Positions 35,096-46,164 of a stretch of DNA of 64,000 bases are shown piece by piece; the stretch's first letter is position 1; each line of letters begins with the position of its first letter. Both the position numbers and the translations under genes were made by a program. Source of the DNA: Providencia alcalifaciens DSM 30120 (lineage in GTDB: Bacteria > Pseudomonadota > Gammaproteobacteria > Enterobacterales > Enterobacteriaceae); assembly GCF_000173415.1 (NCBI RefSeq), contig NZ_ABXW01000070.1, positions 1 to 64,000 on the forward strand, written 5' to 3'. The notes below the pieces were generated by a model. It made no database searches. It worked only from the letters and a program-made list of their open reading frames with translations, and was not told the DNA's origin.

Positions 35096-35626
35096 ATGAC
35101 AACAATCGTAAGTGTTCGCCGTAATGGCCAAGTTGTAATCGGTGGTGATGGACAGGCGACGATGGGTAACACCGTCATGAAAGGCAATGTCCGCAAAGTG
35201 CGCCGTTTATATAACGACAAAGTCATTGCAGGATTTGCCGGTGGCACCGCAGATGCATTCACTCTCTTTGAACTGTTCGAACGTAAGCTTGAACTCCATC
35301 AAGGACATCTCACTAAAGCGGCGGTGGAATTAGCCAAAGATTGGCGTACCGACCGTATGCTTCGCAAACTTGAAGCACTGCTTGCTGTCGCAGATGAACA
35401 CACTTCATTAATTATTACGGGTAATGGTGACGTTGTTCAGCCTGAAAATGACCTAATTGCCATTGGATCCGGTGGTCCATACGCACAATCAGCTGCACGC
35501 GCCTTACTCGAAAATACAGATTTAAGCGCCCGCGAAATCGCAGAAAAAGCCCTCGCGATTGCGGGAGATATCTGTATTTACACCAACCATAATGTCAACT
35601 TTGAAGAAATTTCTTCAAAATCATAA
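35096..35626 (+). CDS. hslV: ATP-dependent protease peptidase subunit HslV
   Basis: Proteasome-beta-like threonine peptidase forming a double hexamer capped by HslU. The mature N-terminus is Thr2 ([14 protein letters not shown]), exposed after methionine removal. [13 protein letters not shown] and [17 protein letters not shown] are family signatures. 176 residues, as in E. coli. Lies 11 bases before hslU in one heat-shock operon. Confidence 0.97.
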   Translation: MTTIVSVRRNGQVVIGGDGQATMGNTVMKGNVRKVRRLYNDKVIAGFAGGTADAFTLFELFERKLELHQGHLTKAAVELAKDWRTDRMLRKLEALLAVADEHTSLIITGNGDVVQPENDLIAIGSGGPYAQSAARALLENTDLSAREIAEKALAIAGDICIYTNHNVNFEEISSKS

Positions 35627-35637
35627 GGATTGCTAGC

Positions 35638-36972
35638 ATGTCCGAAATGACTCCACGCGAAATTGTCAGCGAACTCGACAACCATATTATTGGTCAACAT
35701 AAAGCTAAACGCTCTGTTGCTATCGCCCTGCGTAACCGCTGGCGCCGTATGCAATTAAATGAGCATCTACGCCATGAAGTGACCCCAAAAAATATTCTGA
35801 TGATTGGTCCTACTGGGGTAGGTAAAACCGAAATCGCGCGCCGCTTAGCGAAACTAGCCAATGCGCCATTCATCAAAGTTGAAGCAACTAAATTCACCGA
35901 AGTGGGTTATGTTGGTAAAGAAGTTGACTCCATCATCCGCGATCTTACTGATTCCGCAGTAAAAATGGTGCGCTTACAATCTATCGAGAAAAACCGTTAC
36001 CGCGCAGAAGAAATGGCGGAAGAACGTATTCTTGATGTCTTAATCCCACCAGCAAAAAATAACTGGGGGCAAGCAGAGCCGGTTGATGAACAATCACCAG
36101 CACGCCAAGCATTCCGTAAGAAATTACGTGAAGGTCAGCTAGACGATAAAGAAATTGAAATTGAAGTCTCTGCGGCACCTATGGGCGTTGAAATCATGGC
36201 TCCTCCGGGCATGGAAGAGATGACCAACCAACTGCAATCTATGTTCCAGAACCTAGCAGGTCAAAAACAGAAGCCTCGTAAGATGAAAATCAAAGAAGCT
36301 TTCAAACTGCTGGTGGAAGAAGAAGCTGCAAAACTGGTTAACCCAGAAGAACTAAAAGAACAAGCGATTGAAGCCGTTGAGCAAAATGGTATCGTGTTTA
36401 TTGATGAATTCGACAAAATCTGTAAACGCGGCGGTCAAAGTTCTGGTCCAGATGTTTCCCGCGAAGGGGTTCAGCGTGACCTACTACCACTAATCGAAGG
36501 CTGCACCATCTCAACCAAACACGGTATGGTTAAAACTGACCACATCCTATTTATCGCGTCTGGTGCATTCCAAGTCTCTAGCCCATCAGACTTGATCCCT
36601 GAACTGCAAGGTCGTCTGCCGATTCGCGTTGAACTAGAAGCACTAACGACGGAAGATTTCGAGCGCATCCTAACTGAACCGAATGCATCATTGACTGAAC
36701 AGTACAAAGCGCTGATGGCAACCGAAGGTGTTAGTATTGAATTTACCGCTGATGGGATTCGCAAAATTGCAGAATCTGCATGGCAAGTGAATGAATCAAC
36801 TGAAAATATCGGTGCTCGTCGCTTACATACCGTACTAGAACGTCTGATGGAAGATATCTCTTTCGATGCAAGTGAGCGTGATGGACAAAGCATTACAATT
36901 GATGCTGAGTATGTCCGTCAACACTTAGACGAACTCGTTGCGGATGAAGATCTGAGTAGATTTATTTTATAA
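35638..36972 (+). CDS. hslU: ATPase subunit HslU of the HslUV protease
   Basis: AAA+ unfoldase that feeds substrates into HslV. The 444 residues have Walker [10 protein letters not shown] (about 60-68), the pore loop [14 protein letters not shown], a variable I-domain (about 110-240), Walker [11 protein letters not shown], the arginine-finger segment [11 protein letters not shown], and the C-terminal EDLSRFIL that inserts into HslV. Follows hslV closely. Terminator downstream. Confidence 0.97.
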   Translation: MSEMTPREIVSELDNHIIGQHKAKRSVAIALRNRWRRMQLNEHLRHEVTPKNILMIGPTGVGKTEIARRLAKLANAPFIKVEATKFTEVGYVGKEVDSIIRDLTDSAVKMVRLQSIEKNRYRAEEMAEERILDVLIPPAKNNWGQAEPVDEQSPARQAFRKKLREGQLDDKEIEIEVSAAPMGVEIMAPPGMEEMTNQLQSMFQNLAGQKQKPRKMKIKEAFKLLVEEEAAKLVNPEELKEQAIEAVEQNGIVFIDEFDKICKRGGQSSGPDVSREGVQRDLLPLIEGCTISTKHGMVKTDHILFIASGAFQVSSPSDLIPELQGRLPIRVELEALTTEDFERILTEPNASLTEQYKALMATEGVSIEFTADGIRKIAESAWQVNESTENIGARRLHTVLERLMEDISFDASERDGQSITIDAEYVRQHLDELVADEDLSRFIL

Positions 36973-37006
36973 TCTTATTAATTATCAGGTTTTCATGTAT
37001 CCTTAC

Positions 37007-37033
37007 AAAGTGCAGCTAAAATGCTGCACTTTT
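37007..37033 (+). terminator. Terminator after hslU
   Basis: AAAGTGCAGC and GCTGCACTTT form a perfect 10-bp stem around TAAAAT, ending in TTTTG. Confidence 0.85.
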
Positions 37034-37143
37034 GACATATTGAACCCAACTTAATAAAAACATTTACTCTCAATAATTCAAATGGTCACTCAGCAACAAG
37101 CCACGTTACCCATTGAAATATCCGAGTACGGTGAATAAATTAC

Positions 37144-38061
37144 ATGAACTCATCTTCAATCAGCCGCAAACAAGCTTGGCTAGAAAGTTTACGACCAAAA
37201 ACCCTGCCATTAGGGGTGATTGCCATCGTGACAGGCTCTGCATTGACCTATTTTACTGGCAACTTTAAGTGGCCAGTGGCTCTGCTTTCAATCATTACAG
37301 CAGGCTTATTGCAAATTTTATCTAACCTCGCAAATGATTATGGTGACGCCGTCAAAGGCTCAGATACCGCTGAACGTATTGGTCCCTTGCGAGGTATGCA
37401 AAAAGGGATTATCACCAAAGAAGATATGAAAAAAGCCCTGAAGCTCAATATCTTCGCGGCTTGCCTTTCTGGCCTATTACTGATTATTGTCGCGTGCGAA
37501 AAGCCTGAAGATGCTATCGGATTTCTTGGCTTAGGGTTAGTCGCAATTGTCGCTGCAATTACCTATACCGTCGGTAAAAAACCCTACGGCTATCTTGGTC
37601 TGGGTGATATTTCCGTTCTGATTTTCTTTGGTTGGTTAAGTGTGATTGGCACATTTTACCTGCAAGCCAACAGCTTTAATGTCATCACTATTCTGCCAGC
37701 CACTGCCTGTGGATTACTGTCGGTTGCAGTATTAAATATCAATAATATGCGTGATATCGAGAACGATGTTAAAGCGGGTAAAAACACGTTAGCCGTGCGT
37801 TTAGGTCCACAAGGTGCCCGCATATACCACGCGATTCTTATCATCGTCTCAATCTTATGTTTGGTCTTTTTTAATTTAATCTACTTAACGGGTTGGGCTG
37901 GTTGGCTATTTTTACTGGCAGTACCGATGCTAATGAACCATGTTCGTAAAGTCCTTGCTGATCCTACCCCTGAAGGAATGCGCCCAATGTTAGAAAACAT
38001 GGTAAAAACCGCGTTAGTAACCAACGTTTTATTCTCCCTTGGCGTTATTCTGAGCAAATAG
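37144..38061 (+). CDS. menA: 1,4-dihydroxy-2-naphthoate octaprenyltransferase
   Basis: UbiA-family membrane prenyltransferase that makes demethylmenaquinone. 305 residues with eight or nine membrane segments, LRPKTLPLGV at the start, the first Asp-rich motif NDYGDAVKGSD, and the second motif NNMRDIENDVKAGKNTLAVRLG. Ends close to E. coli MenA in length (308). Its position between hslU and rraA is conserved in enterics. Implies menaquinone-based anaerobic respiration. Confidence 0.95.
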   Translation: MNSSSISRKQAWLESLRPKTLPLGVIAIVTGSALTYFTGNFKWPVALLSIITAGLLQILSNLANDYGDAVKGSDTAERIGPLRGMQKGIITKEDMKKALKLNIFAACLSGLLLIIVACEKPEDAIGFLGLGLVAIVAAITYTVGKKPYGYLGLGDISVLIFFGWLSVIGTFYLQANSFNVITILPATACGLLSVAVLNINNMRDIENDVKAGKNTLAVRLGPQGARIYHAILIIVSILCLVFFNLIYLTGWAGWLFLLAVPMLMNHVRKVLADPTPEGMRPMLENMVKTALVTNVLFSLGVILSK

Positions 38062-38089
38062 TCTTAATTATTTGCTGTTTTTTTGACTT

Positions 38090-38117
38090 TTCCCGCCTAT
38101 TTTTTGGCGGGAATTTT
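38090..38117 (+). terminator. Terminator after menA
   Basis: TTCCCGCC (38090-38097) and GGCGGGAA (38106-38113) with a T-rich loop, followed by TTTTG. Confidence 0.8.
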
Positions 38118-38180
38118 GCCAATCAGTAACGAAAAGGGATATACTGACCATCCTCTTGCAGCAAAAAAGACCTAAATCCT

Positions 38181-38699
38181 ATGAAATATGATACTTCCGA
38201 ACTCTGCGACATCTACCAAGAAAGCGTTAATGTAGTAGAACCTTTATTCTCCAACTTTGGTGGACGTACTTCATTTGGCGGTCAAATCATTACAGTAAAA
38301 TGCTTTGAAGATAATGGCATTCTGTATGATTTGCTGGAAGAAGACGGCCATGGTCGCATCTTGCTTGTTGATGGCGGAGGCTCAGTGCGTAAAGCGCTGA
38401 TTGATGCTGAACTCGCTCGACTCGCGGTAGACAATGGCTGGGAAGGTATTGTTGTTTACGGTGCCGTCCGTCAAGTCGATGCATTAATGGAGTTAGACCT
38501 CGGCATTCAAGCCGTTGCAGCAATTCCTGCGGGCTGCCCTGATGAAGGGGTTGGCGAAAGCGATATCCGTGTCAATTTTGGCGGTGTAACGTTCTTCTCT
38601 GGCGATTATCTGTATGCCGATAACACGGGCATGATCTTATCCGAAGAACCACTGACCCAAGCAGCCAACGACGATTTCGACGAAGCCATCGACGAATAA
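38181..38699 (+). CDS. rraA: Regulator of RNase E activity RraA
   Basis: Trimeric ring protein that binds the RNase E C-terminal region and slows mRNA decay. The 172-residue product matches E. coli RraA through most of its length ([61 protein letters not shown]). It has a longer acidic tail ([10 protein letters not shown]) than the 161-residue E. coli form. Despite its older name it is not a menG methyltransferase. Upstream is the menA terminator; a terminator follows. Confidence 0.95.
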   Translation: MKYDTSELCDIYQESVNVVEPLFSNFGGRTSFGGQIITVKCFEDNGILYDLLEEDGHGRILLVDGGGSVRKALIDAELARLAVDNGWEGIVVYGAVRQVDALMELDLGIQAVAAIPAGCPDEGVGESDIRVNFGGVTFFSGDYLYADNTGMILSEEPLTQAANDDFDEAIDE

Positions 38700-38717
38700 T
38701 CCCCACCAAATTCCAAA

Positions 38718-38746
38718 AAAAGGCAGATATCACTATCTGCCTTTTT
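38718..38746 (+). terminator. Terminator after rraA
   Basis: AAGGCAGATA and TATCTGCCTT around a TCAC loop, flanked by A7 and a T-rich tract; it may work in both directions. Confidence 0.88.
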
Positions 38747-38811
38747 CTTTTCTGTTTTCCGCTTTCTGTTTTTCTACTACTTTTTACATCTTTCAGAAAA
38801 CACTCCTCTGC

Positions 38812-38937
38812 ATTCCCAAAATAATTCGAGTCACAGGTAGGCGGCGAGTGGAGGATATCCCGATGAGCATACACAAGTATGTGATTCGGGTATCCAAACG
38901 AAGCCAACACCCCTGTGGCTTGAAGTATGAAGGGAAT
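38812..38937. repeat. ERIC repeat, 126 bp, abutting the zapB stop
   Basis: Terminal inverted repeat ATTCCCAAAATAATTCGAG with its imperfect complement at the right end (CTTGAAGTATGAAGGGAAT). Interior ERIC signatures GGTAGGCGGCGAG, ATGAGCATACACAAGTATGTGAT and GCCAACACCCCTGTGGCTTGAAG. Its last base is the last base of the zapB stop codon (minus strand), so the element forms the zapB 3' UTR. Confidence 0.9.
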
Positions 38938-39176
38938 TAGACTTCTTCCATCTTGCCAAGAAGAGTACGTAAACGCTCCTGCCAAGTTGCCTGTTCTTGC
39001 TTCAGTTGTTCATTCTCACGAACCAAAGACTCAGTACCTGACTTAGTCGCTTGCAACTCTTGGTTTAATGCACCGTTTTGTTCTTTTAGTTCATCAATTT
39101 CCATTTGTAATAATGCGATGGTATCAATGGCTTGTTGAACTTTAGATTCTAGTTTCTCAAATACTTCAAATGACAT
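38937..39176 (-). CDS. zapB: Cell division coiled-coil protein ZapB
   Basis: 79-residue protein that is coiled coil over nearly its whole length ([20 protein letters not shown]..., heptads rich in L, E, Q). It ends [11 protein letters not shown] like E. coli ZapB. It stabilises the Z-ring through ZapA. Convergent with rraA and divergent from glpF, the enteric order. The stop codon touches the ERIC repeat. Confidence 0.94.
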   Translation of the reverse strand: MSFEVFEKLESKVQQAIDTIALLQMEIDELKEQNGALNQELQATKSGTESLVRENEQLKQEQATWQERLRTLLGKMEEV

Positions 39177-39480
39177 GTTCTGATCTCCCTTATGAGCGCT
39201 TTCCCCCGATTGTAAGTAGCATGATCCTCTCTGTCCAGTGACTTACACTTGATTACAAACATTATTCTTTTAATTGTTGAGAGAGTGACTATTCAAATGT
39301 TTGAATTCGACCTTAAAAATGATTGTTTGTTTTCGTTTTTTGGTGATTTGACACACAGTTTTTACAAACAGCAATATTCGATTATCTTTTTTCCCGCTAA
39401 ATTAACAGAATAAATTTTTGTAACGAAAATTATACTCGTGCAAAACACCTATCTTAACAACTATTGCAGGATGAACATTT
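39177..39480. promoter_or_regulatory. zapB-glpF divergent control region
   Basis: 304 bases. They contain a CRP-like site GGTGA-N6-ACACA (39342-39357), a near-palindrome ATTCAAATGTTTGAAT (39291-39306), and ATATTCGATTATC (about 39374-39386), which resembles a GlpR half-site. Catabolite control and glycerol repression of glpFK are expected from E. coli; the individual site calls are tentative. Confidence 0.4.
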
Positions 39481-40311
39481 ATGAGCAAAATGACGCCTTC
39501 AACACTGACGGGTCAGTGTATATCGGAATTTTTGGGTACTGCTCTGTTGGTTTTTTTTGGTCTAGGATGTGTCGCAGCAGTACGTATTGCAGGTGCTCAA
39601 TTAGGTCTTTGGGAAATTAGTGTGATTTGGGGCTTCGGTGTTGCACTTGCCGTTTACCTGACTGCGGGAATTTCTGGTGCCCACTTAAACCCAGCCGTCA
39701 CATTGGCATTATGGCTATTTGCTTGTTTTGATAAGCGAAAAGTTGTTCCTTACATTATCGCTCAAATGCTAGGGGGTTTCTGTGCCGCCGCCTTAGTGTA
39801 TTCGATGTACTCCCCTGTTTTTTTCGATTACGAGCAAGTTCACCATATTGTCCGTGGTACACAAGAAAGTTTATTTACCGCAGGTGTCTTCTCCACATAC
39901 CCTGCCCCACAAATCAGCGTGCTCCATGCTTTCTTTATTGAAGTCGTGATTGCAGCCATTTTAGTCTGCTTAATTTTAGGTTTAACCGATGATGGTAACG
40001 GTGTACCTAAAGGTCCACTCGCACCATTACTCATTGGTATCTTAATTGCTGTTATCGGTGGCTCTTTTGGTCCACTGACTGGATTCGCCTTAAACCCAGC
40101 CCGTGACTTTGGTCCAAAAGTCGTGGCTTATTTAGCGGGATGGGGTGATATTGCGCTAACAGGCGGACGTGATATTCCTTATTTCCTTGTCCCATTGACT
40201 GCACCGATTGTTGGTGGTCTGCTAGGGGCATTCGGTTACCGTAAATTAATTGGTCGCCATCTACCTTGCATGACATGTGAGTCTGATGAAGAAGAGAAAA
40301 AAAACTCTTAA
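39481..40311 (+). CDS. glpF: Glycerol facilitator GlpF
   Basis: Aquaglyceroporin that lets glycerol diffuse across the inner membrane. 276 residues with six transmembrane helices plus two half-helices carrying NPA (HLNPAVTLA) and the second NPA with the glycerol-selective arginine-aspartate (ALNPARDFGP). The C-terminus has MTCESDEEEKK. Starts at the ATG after AGGATGAACATTT. Followed 53 bases later by glpK. Confidence 0.96.
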   Translation: MSKMTPSTLTGQCISEFLGTALLVFFGLGCVAAVRIAGAQLGLWEISVIWGFGVALAVYLTAGISGAHLNPAVTLALWLFACFDKRKVVPYIIAQMLGGFCAAALVYSMYSPVFFDYEQVHHIVRGTQESLFTAGVFSTYPAPQISVLHAFFIEVVIAAILVCLILGLTDDGNGVPKGPLAPLLIGILIAVIGGSFGPLTGFALNPARDFGPKVVAYLAGWGDIALTGGRDIPYFLVPLTAPIVGGLLGAFGYRKLIGRHLPCMTCESDEEEKKNS

Positions 40312-40361
40312 TACCGCTTCTTATTCCCAAACAATGTTTAACCATTGCTGAACAGGTTTAA

Positions 40362-41891
<1,530 letters not shown>

Positions 41892-41912
41892 TATTATTTC
41901 TCTTTATCTATC

Positions 41913-41939
41913 AAAGCAGTGCTTCGGCACTGCTTTTTT
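41913..41939 (+). terminator. Terminator after glpK
   Basis: AAAGCAGTGC-TTCG-GCACTGCTTT, a 10-bp stem closed by the stable UUCG tetraloop, then T5. It closes the glp operon after glpK. Confidence 0.93.
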
Positions 41940-42110
41940 ATTTCCCACTACAGAAATAAATTACTAATTTATAATTAGCAAACAAATAGTTAACTAGTAA
42001 ATACAATCATGGTTACCTAGACTAATAATAAATTAGAAAGAACCGACTCGCTTATTTAAAATCGTTTCCTGCAATAACAGTGTTTATCTTTTATTTCAGG
42101 AGATCAGGTT

Positions 42111-45100
42111 ATGGATAACCAAAAAAAAGGCATTTTTAGTCGCTCAAACCAACATGCTGTACAACTCATATATCAAGATATACTGCAAGGAGAGATACAA
42201 TTAGGTCTCTACAAAAACCGAGGTCGGGTCGCGAAAATTCATACAGACAGTTTTTATCTTGACGGCTTAAAAAACTCACCACAACAAGATCTCGCCGGAC
42301 AGAACGCATTTGCACTCACAAATTGGCTACTCGATAAACCCCGTTTACCGGGAGAACAACGCACAAGTTACGTATTAAGTACGGTAGATTCTAGTGAATT
42401 CTCAGGCTTTGAATTTCACCCCCAACATAGTGTATGGATTGACAGCTTTAATTCCCCTCACCAATGGCGTGATGGTGAACCTCGCTCCCAAGCTCAATTG
42501 GTCGATTTACTCTTACCTAGCGGGCAATGGCATCGTAATTACAATACTGTCATACTCGCCACTGATGCAAACGACTTACAAGTTGAATTAATCAAACATT
42601 GGCTGGAGCTGACGGGAGGAAGTGTCATTCTCATTGAAAATGATAAAAACGAAATATCCTTACCCATTCAGCAATTACTTAATGAATTAACCCCCATAGA
42701 TGTTCATGAGGAAGCACAGGCTATTCAGCCAACGCAAAAATCTGCAGGTCTTCTCGTGACCTCTTACCAACCAGAAAAACGAGTCGAAAGCAGCAACTGC
42801 ACAATTACAAATTTGAGTTTCTATGATAGCGAATTAGCCGATAACACAGACACTACGGTATGGATTTATGAAAGTGTCATAACACCGACGCAATTTGACG
42901 ATGTTCGTATTTATGTTGATACCCAGTACCATTCAGAAGAACTCATTCTCGAAGTTGGATCAAATACTCAGATAATTGCCGAGCATAATGAATTCGGTGA
43001 AGTTTACCTAAGTAGAGTGAATAAAAACCAACATATCCCCATTAAAATCACGACAAAAACGCAGGGAACAGCTCCAAAAATTCGTTTAGGATGGGGATTT
43101 TCTGACAGTGAATCCATCCATGCAATCCCAGATACGGCATTTCATTATGTACCCGCTAACCATATTCCGAATAACCAACCTGAATCGCCGCCAATAATCC
43201 AAAAAACTCCCCAGCAAACCACTTTCAACCCGTATGGTTTTCAACAAACGTTGGTTTTACCTGCTACATCGATAAATTCGCTAGCATTAACAGATGACAT
43301 TCTAAAAAATAGCCACTATTTCACTTTGGTTATCAATAGTTCACGCCAAAATATAGCCCTTAGGCTCGATGATATTACGCTATCCGAATCTGACTCTTGG
43401 CATGAGCTAGCCATCAAAATAGAAACTGAAGTTAACCAGCAACTGGTTGCCAATGAATTACCGCCTATCACCCTCCAGTATTCTCAAGGGCGATTATTGC
43501 TAGAATGTAAAGGTATGATAGTTTCTCAGTTTCAGTTCAAAGACAGCCAAAAGCACCCAATTCTCATCGTTGAAAATCCAAATGGAAACGCTAATCAACT
43601 CGTCATTGGCGCTATTTCAGGTAGGCTTCCAACACACGAAGATATTGCCTACTTTCAACTCATTGAATCTCCGCTGTTTGGCAAAGTAGAACTCAATAGC
43701 CAAACAGGCAAGTGGGTATATCGTCCTGATGAACAGCGCCACTTCCAAGGACATGACCAATTTGATGTTTCTGCGGTTATGGAGGACGGTTCGGTATCAG
43801 CCCCAATGTCGATTCAATTACAGTCTGAAAGCGCGCCAGATGTCTCCATCCCCGGTCAAAGAACTTTTACCCTTCCTGACCCAATCTATCATCAACCTGA
43901 ATTACGGGACGACAAAACTCCCGCCGACATGCAAGTATTAAATGTTCAAATGGCACAAACACACTTACTTGCACCTAATTCTCCCCATTTCACATTGACA
44001 GCCAACCGCTGGGCATTATTAAAAGTTGACCTCATTAGCCCATCCGCCGCAAATGCACCTGATATTGTCGCTATTATTCGTAATAAATCAGGAATAGAAC
44101 TCGAACGAGTTATTTTGACTGGTCCCCAAAAACTGCCGACAAACATTGATGAAAAACCCCAAAGTCCCAGCATAGAAGCTCAAGATCTACATCGTAATAG
44201 CTACACTGCACCGATTAGAGGGAAATGGATACAACCAGAGATCCAAATACAAATCATGGCGGGTGATACACCAATAATTCAACCTTATACTGATGCTGAA
44301 GGTTGGTTTTCTCCCCCCGTTAAACATGTCACACCCATCATTGCTCATGTAACTAATAAAAGCTTATATCAACCAGGTCATGGCAGTTATGCCTATTCAC
44401 CTTTAAGCTGGGGGCTAGAAGCTGCGGCAAAGCTTCCTACTCATCAATTTTCACTGTTTAGTTACCCATCACTGGCGAAACAACCGAGCTTATTCCCTTA
44501 CCTTATTAAAGAGGGAAACGCTTATACTGATGATAACAACTTGATTCATCTGCTATACGATGCCCCAAAAACCATTGAAGAACCCTCTAGATCTCAAATT
44601 GGGTGGGCCTATCAAGATAGCCAAAAAGCAGCTCGTCGAACCAAGCTATATTCAGAATTTTTTTATTCCTCTATCAATCGGTTACCAATGAGTGGAGGGT
44701 CCTCGGGGGTGATTGGACTAGCAACTCATCATTTTGGTGGCGGGATCACTAAATCCAGTATTCTCTGGCATGAAACATTCGGGCATGGACTAAGTTTGGG
44801 TCACACCACAGGCTCACGTTATCCTTATGCAGCCGAAAGCCATGGAGAAACTATCGCCTTCGATCAATATCGCCAACAATACACGACCTATTTCGATAAA
44901 GATCAAAATAGTGAAATCATGCCTGCTATGTACCCTCGAGACTATGCACATTTCACTGAACAATATGATGCCTTCTTATCTCATGCCGACTATTTAGCGT
45001 ATCGAGCTCAACAGTTTTTAGCTCGAATAGATGAGCAAGAAATACCCCGTGAATATCTGCCCGTTTATCAACTGAATGGTTCTTTTTTATCTCTCGCTGA

Positions 45101-46103
45101 TGGCTCACTCCATCCTTATAGCCAGCTCACCGTCACACAAACACTAGGGCATTTAATATCCAAAGAATATCTTGATGCCAATCATCATTTAAAAATCACC
45201 TATGCAACTCAAAATGGATTACTCACGGAAACAATGCCTATTTCCCTAGGTGGAAATGAACTCAATGTGAATATTGCAAATAAAGGCGAGTTAGTCAGTT
45301 TAGAAATTATAAAAGATCAAGATGATACAACGCTCTATCACTACAAAAATCCGGAATCATTAGCGAATCGCCTATTTATTCACGGTAATGGTAAAGCAGT
45401 ACCAAATGAATTGCAGATGGATAATTACTGGCGAGGCAGTAAATTATTTTGGGCATACGATGGAGACAACCAAGCTTTGTGCGCGACGTGGGTTGAAAAT
45501 GGGCGGCTTAATCAGCAATATTTTTCATTAAAAATGCCCTTCAATCAGCATCAAGTAAATACTGAGGCAAAGTTTACACCCCTTAACCATCTGAATTTAT
45601 ATTCCGATAGCCAATCTGCATCAGAAACCCATGTTGTATCCGACGTTCGACTGCTTTCTGATGTTCAACTCAATCAGCGGATCGATATTAAACAATTAGG
45701 TATACAGACTAACAGCGACACCAACTATTGGGCCACACTACTGGTTTATAATGAGCACGGGGAGCTTCAAGAATATGCACCTCTGGAAACGTGGTACCTT
45801 TCAGTGCAAGACGATACGTTGATCGCCAAGGGCACCATAGATAGTACCCCGAACTTAAATATTGCGGGTATCAAAGTCCATATTGACTCACATTTACAAG
45901 ATGACGCCGCCGCCAGCACTATACTTATCCAACAAAATGAATATGCGCTTGCTGAAAATCGTGAATGGTTAAACTATGACCGCCCTGTGGAATTTAACTC
46001 GCTCATTTCACACATGGCGGGAATGAAAGAGGACGCAATCAGCGCACAACAACAAGCTTCTCAATGGGTTGAAGCCATGCATTTCGTACCATTAGCCGCA
46101 TAA
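42111..46103 (+). CDS. Large zincin-like protein, possibly M66-related, with HExxxH motif
   Basis: 1330 residues, tentatively related to M66 metallopeptidases (StcE/TagA/dictomallein). The candidate zinc site is WHETFGHGLSLGHTTG (H887, E888, H892, H898). The second histidine is five residues after the first rather than four, unlike HExxHxxGxxH of M66; HExxxH is known from M49 dipeptidyl peptidase III (HELLGH). Further parts: an N-terminal region with no recognised fold; a cadherin/tandem-95-like Ig domain at about 505-575 (FGKVELNSQTGKWVY, then FQGHDQFDVSAV); Ig-like beta-rich regions; the core at about 840-1000; and a beta-rich C-terminus ending FVPLAA. No signal peptide is visible. Good RBS (CAGGAGATCAGGTT). 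It stands alone between terminators. If active, mucin-type or surface glycoproteins would be the likely substrates (inference). Confidence 0.6.
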   Translation: MDNQKKGIFSRSNQHAVQLIYQDILQGEIQLGLYKNRGRVAKIHTDSFYLDGLKNSPQQDLAGQNAFALTNWLLDKPRLPGEQRTSYVLSTVDSSEFSGFEFHPQHSVWIDSFNSPHQWRDGEPRSQAQLVDLLLPSGQWHRNYNTVILATDANDLQVELIKHWLELTGGSVILIENDKNEISLPIQQLLNELTPIDVHEEAQAIQPTQKSAGLLVTSYQPEKRVESSNCTITNLSFYDSELADNTDTTVWIYESVITPTQFDDVRIYVDTQYHSEELILEVGSNTQIIAEHNEFGEVYLSRVNKNQHIPIKITTKTQGTAPKIRLGWGFSDSESIHAIPDTAFHYVPANHIPNNQPESPPIIQKTPQQTTFNPYGFQQTLVLPATSINSLALTDDILKNSHYFTLVINSSRQNIALRLDDITLSESDSWHELAIKIETEVNQQLVANELPPITLQYSQGRLLLECKGMIVSQFQFKDSQKHPILIVENPNGNANQLVIGAISGRLPTHEDIAYFQLIESPLFGKVELNSQTGKWVYRPDEQRHFQGHDQFDVSAVMEDGSVSAPMSIQLQSESAPDVSIPGQRTFTLPDPIYHQPELRDDKTPADMQVLNVQMAQTHLLAPNSPHFTLTANRWALLKVDLISPSAANAPDIVAIIRNKSGIELERVILTGPQKLPTNIDEKPQSPSIEAQDLHRNSYTAPIRGKWIQPEIQIQIMAGDTPIIQPYTDAEGWFSPPVKHVTPIIAHVTNKSLYQPGHGSYAYSPLSWGLEAAAKLPTHQFSLFSYPSLAKQPSLFPYLIKEGNAYTDDNNLIHLLYDAPKTIEEPSRSQIGWAYQDSQKAARRTKLYSEFFYSSINRLPMSGGSSGVIGLATHHFGGGITKSSILWHETFGHGLSLGHTTGSRYPYAAESHGETIAFDQYRQQYTTYFDKDQNSEIMPAMYPRDYAHFTEQYDAFLSHADYLAYRAQQFLARIDEQEIPREYLPVYQLNGSFLSLADGSLHPYSQLTVTQTLGHLISKEYLDANHHLKITYATQNGLLTETMPISLGGNELNVNIANKGELVSLEIIKDQDDTTLYHYKNPESLANRLFIHGNGKAVPNELQMDNYWRGSKLFWAYDGDNQALCATWVENGRLNQQYFSLKMPFNQHQVNTEAKFTPLNHLNLYSDSQSASETHVVSDVRLLSDVQLNQRIDIKQLGIQTNSDTNYWATLLVYNEHGELQEYAPLETWYLSVQDDTLIAKGTIDSTPNLNIAGIKVHIDSHLQDDAAASTILIQQNEYALAENREWLNYDRPVEFNSLISHMAGMKEDAISAQQQASQWVEAMHFVPLAA

Positions 46104-46108
46104 AGATA

Positions 46109-46142
46109 AAAATAAGGGGGCTTAATTGCCCCCTTATTTTAG
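46109..46142. terminator. Bidirectional terminator after the zincin-like gene
   Basis: AAATAAGGGGGC (46110-46121) and GCCCCCTTATTT (46128-46139), a perfect 12-bp stem between convergent genes. Confidence 0.93.
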
Positions 46143-46164
46143 ATTCTTAAACGAAAGTCTTAGG

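Noticed and set aside
37656-37844. Reading frames antisense to menA, hslU, ppc, argC and other long genes
   Set aside because: All are shadows of well-supported genes on the other strand or in another frame.
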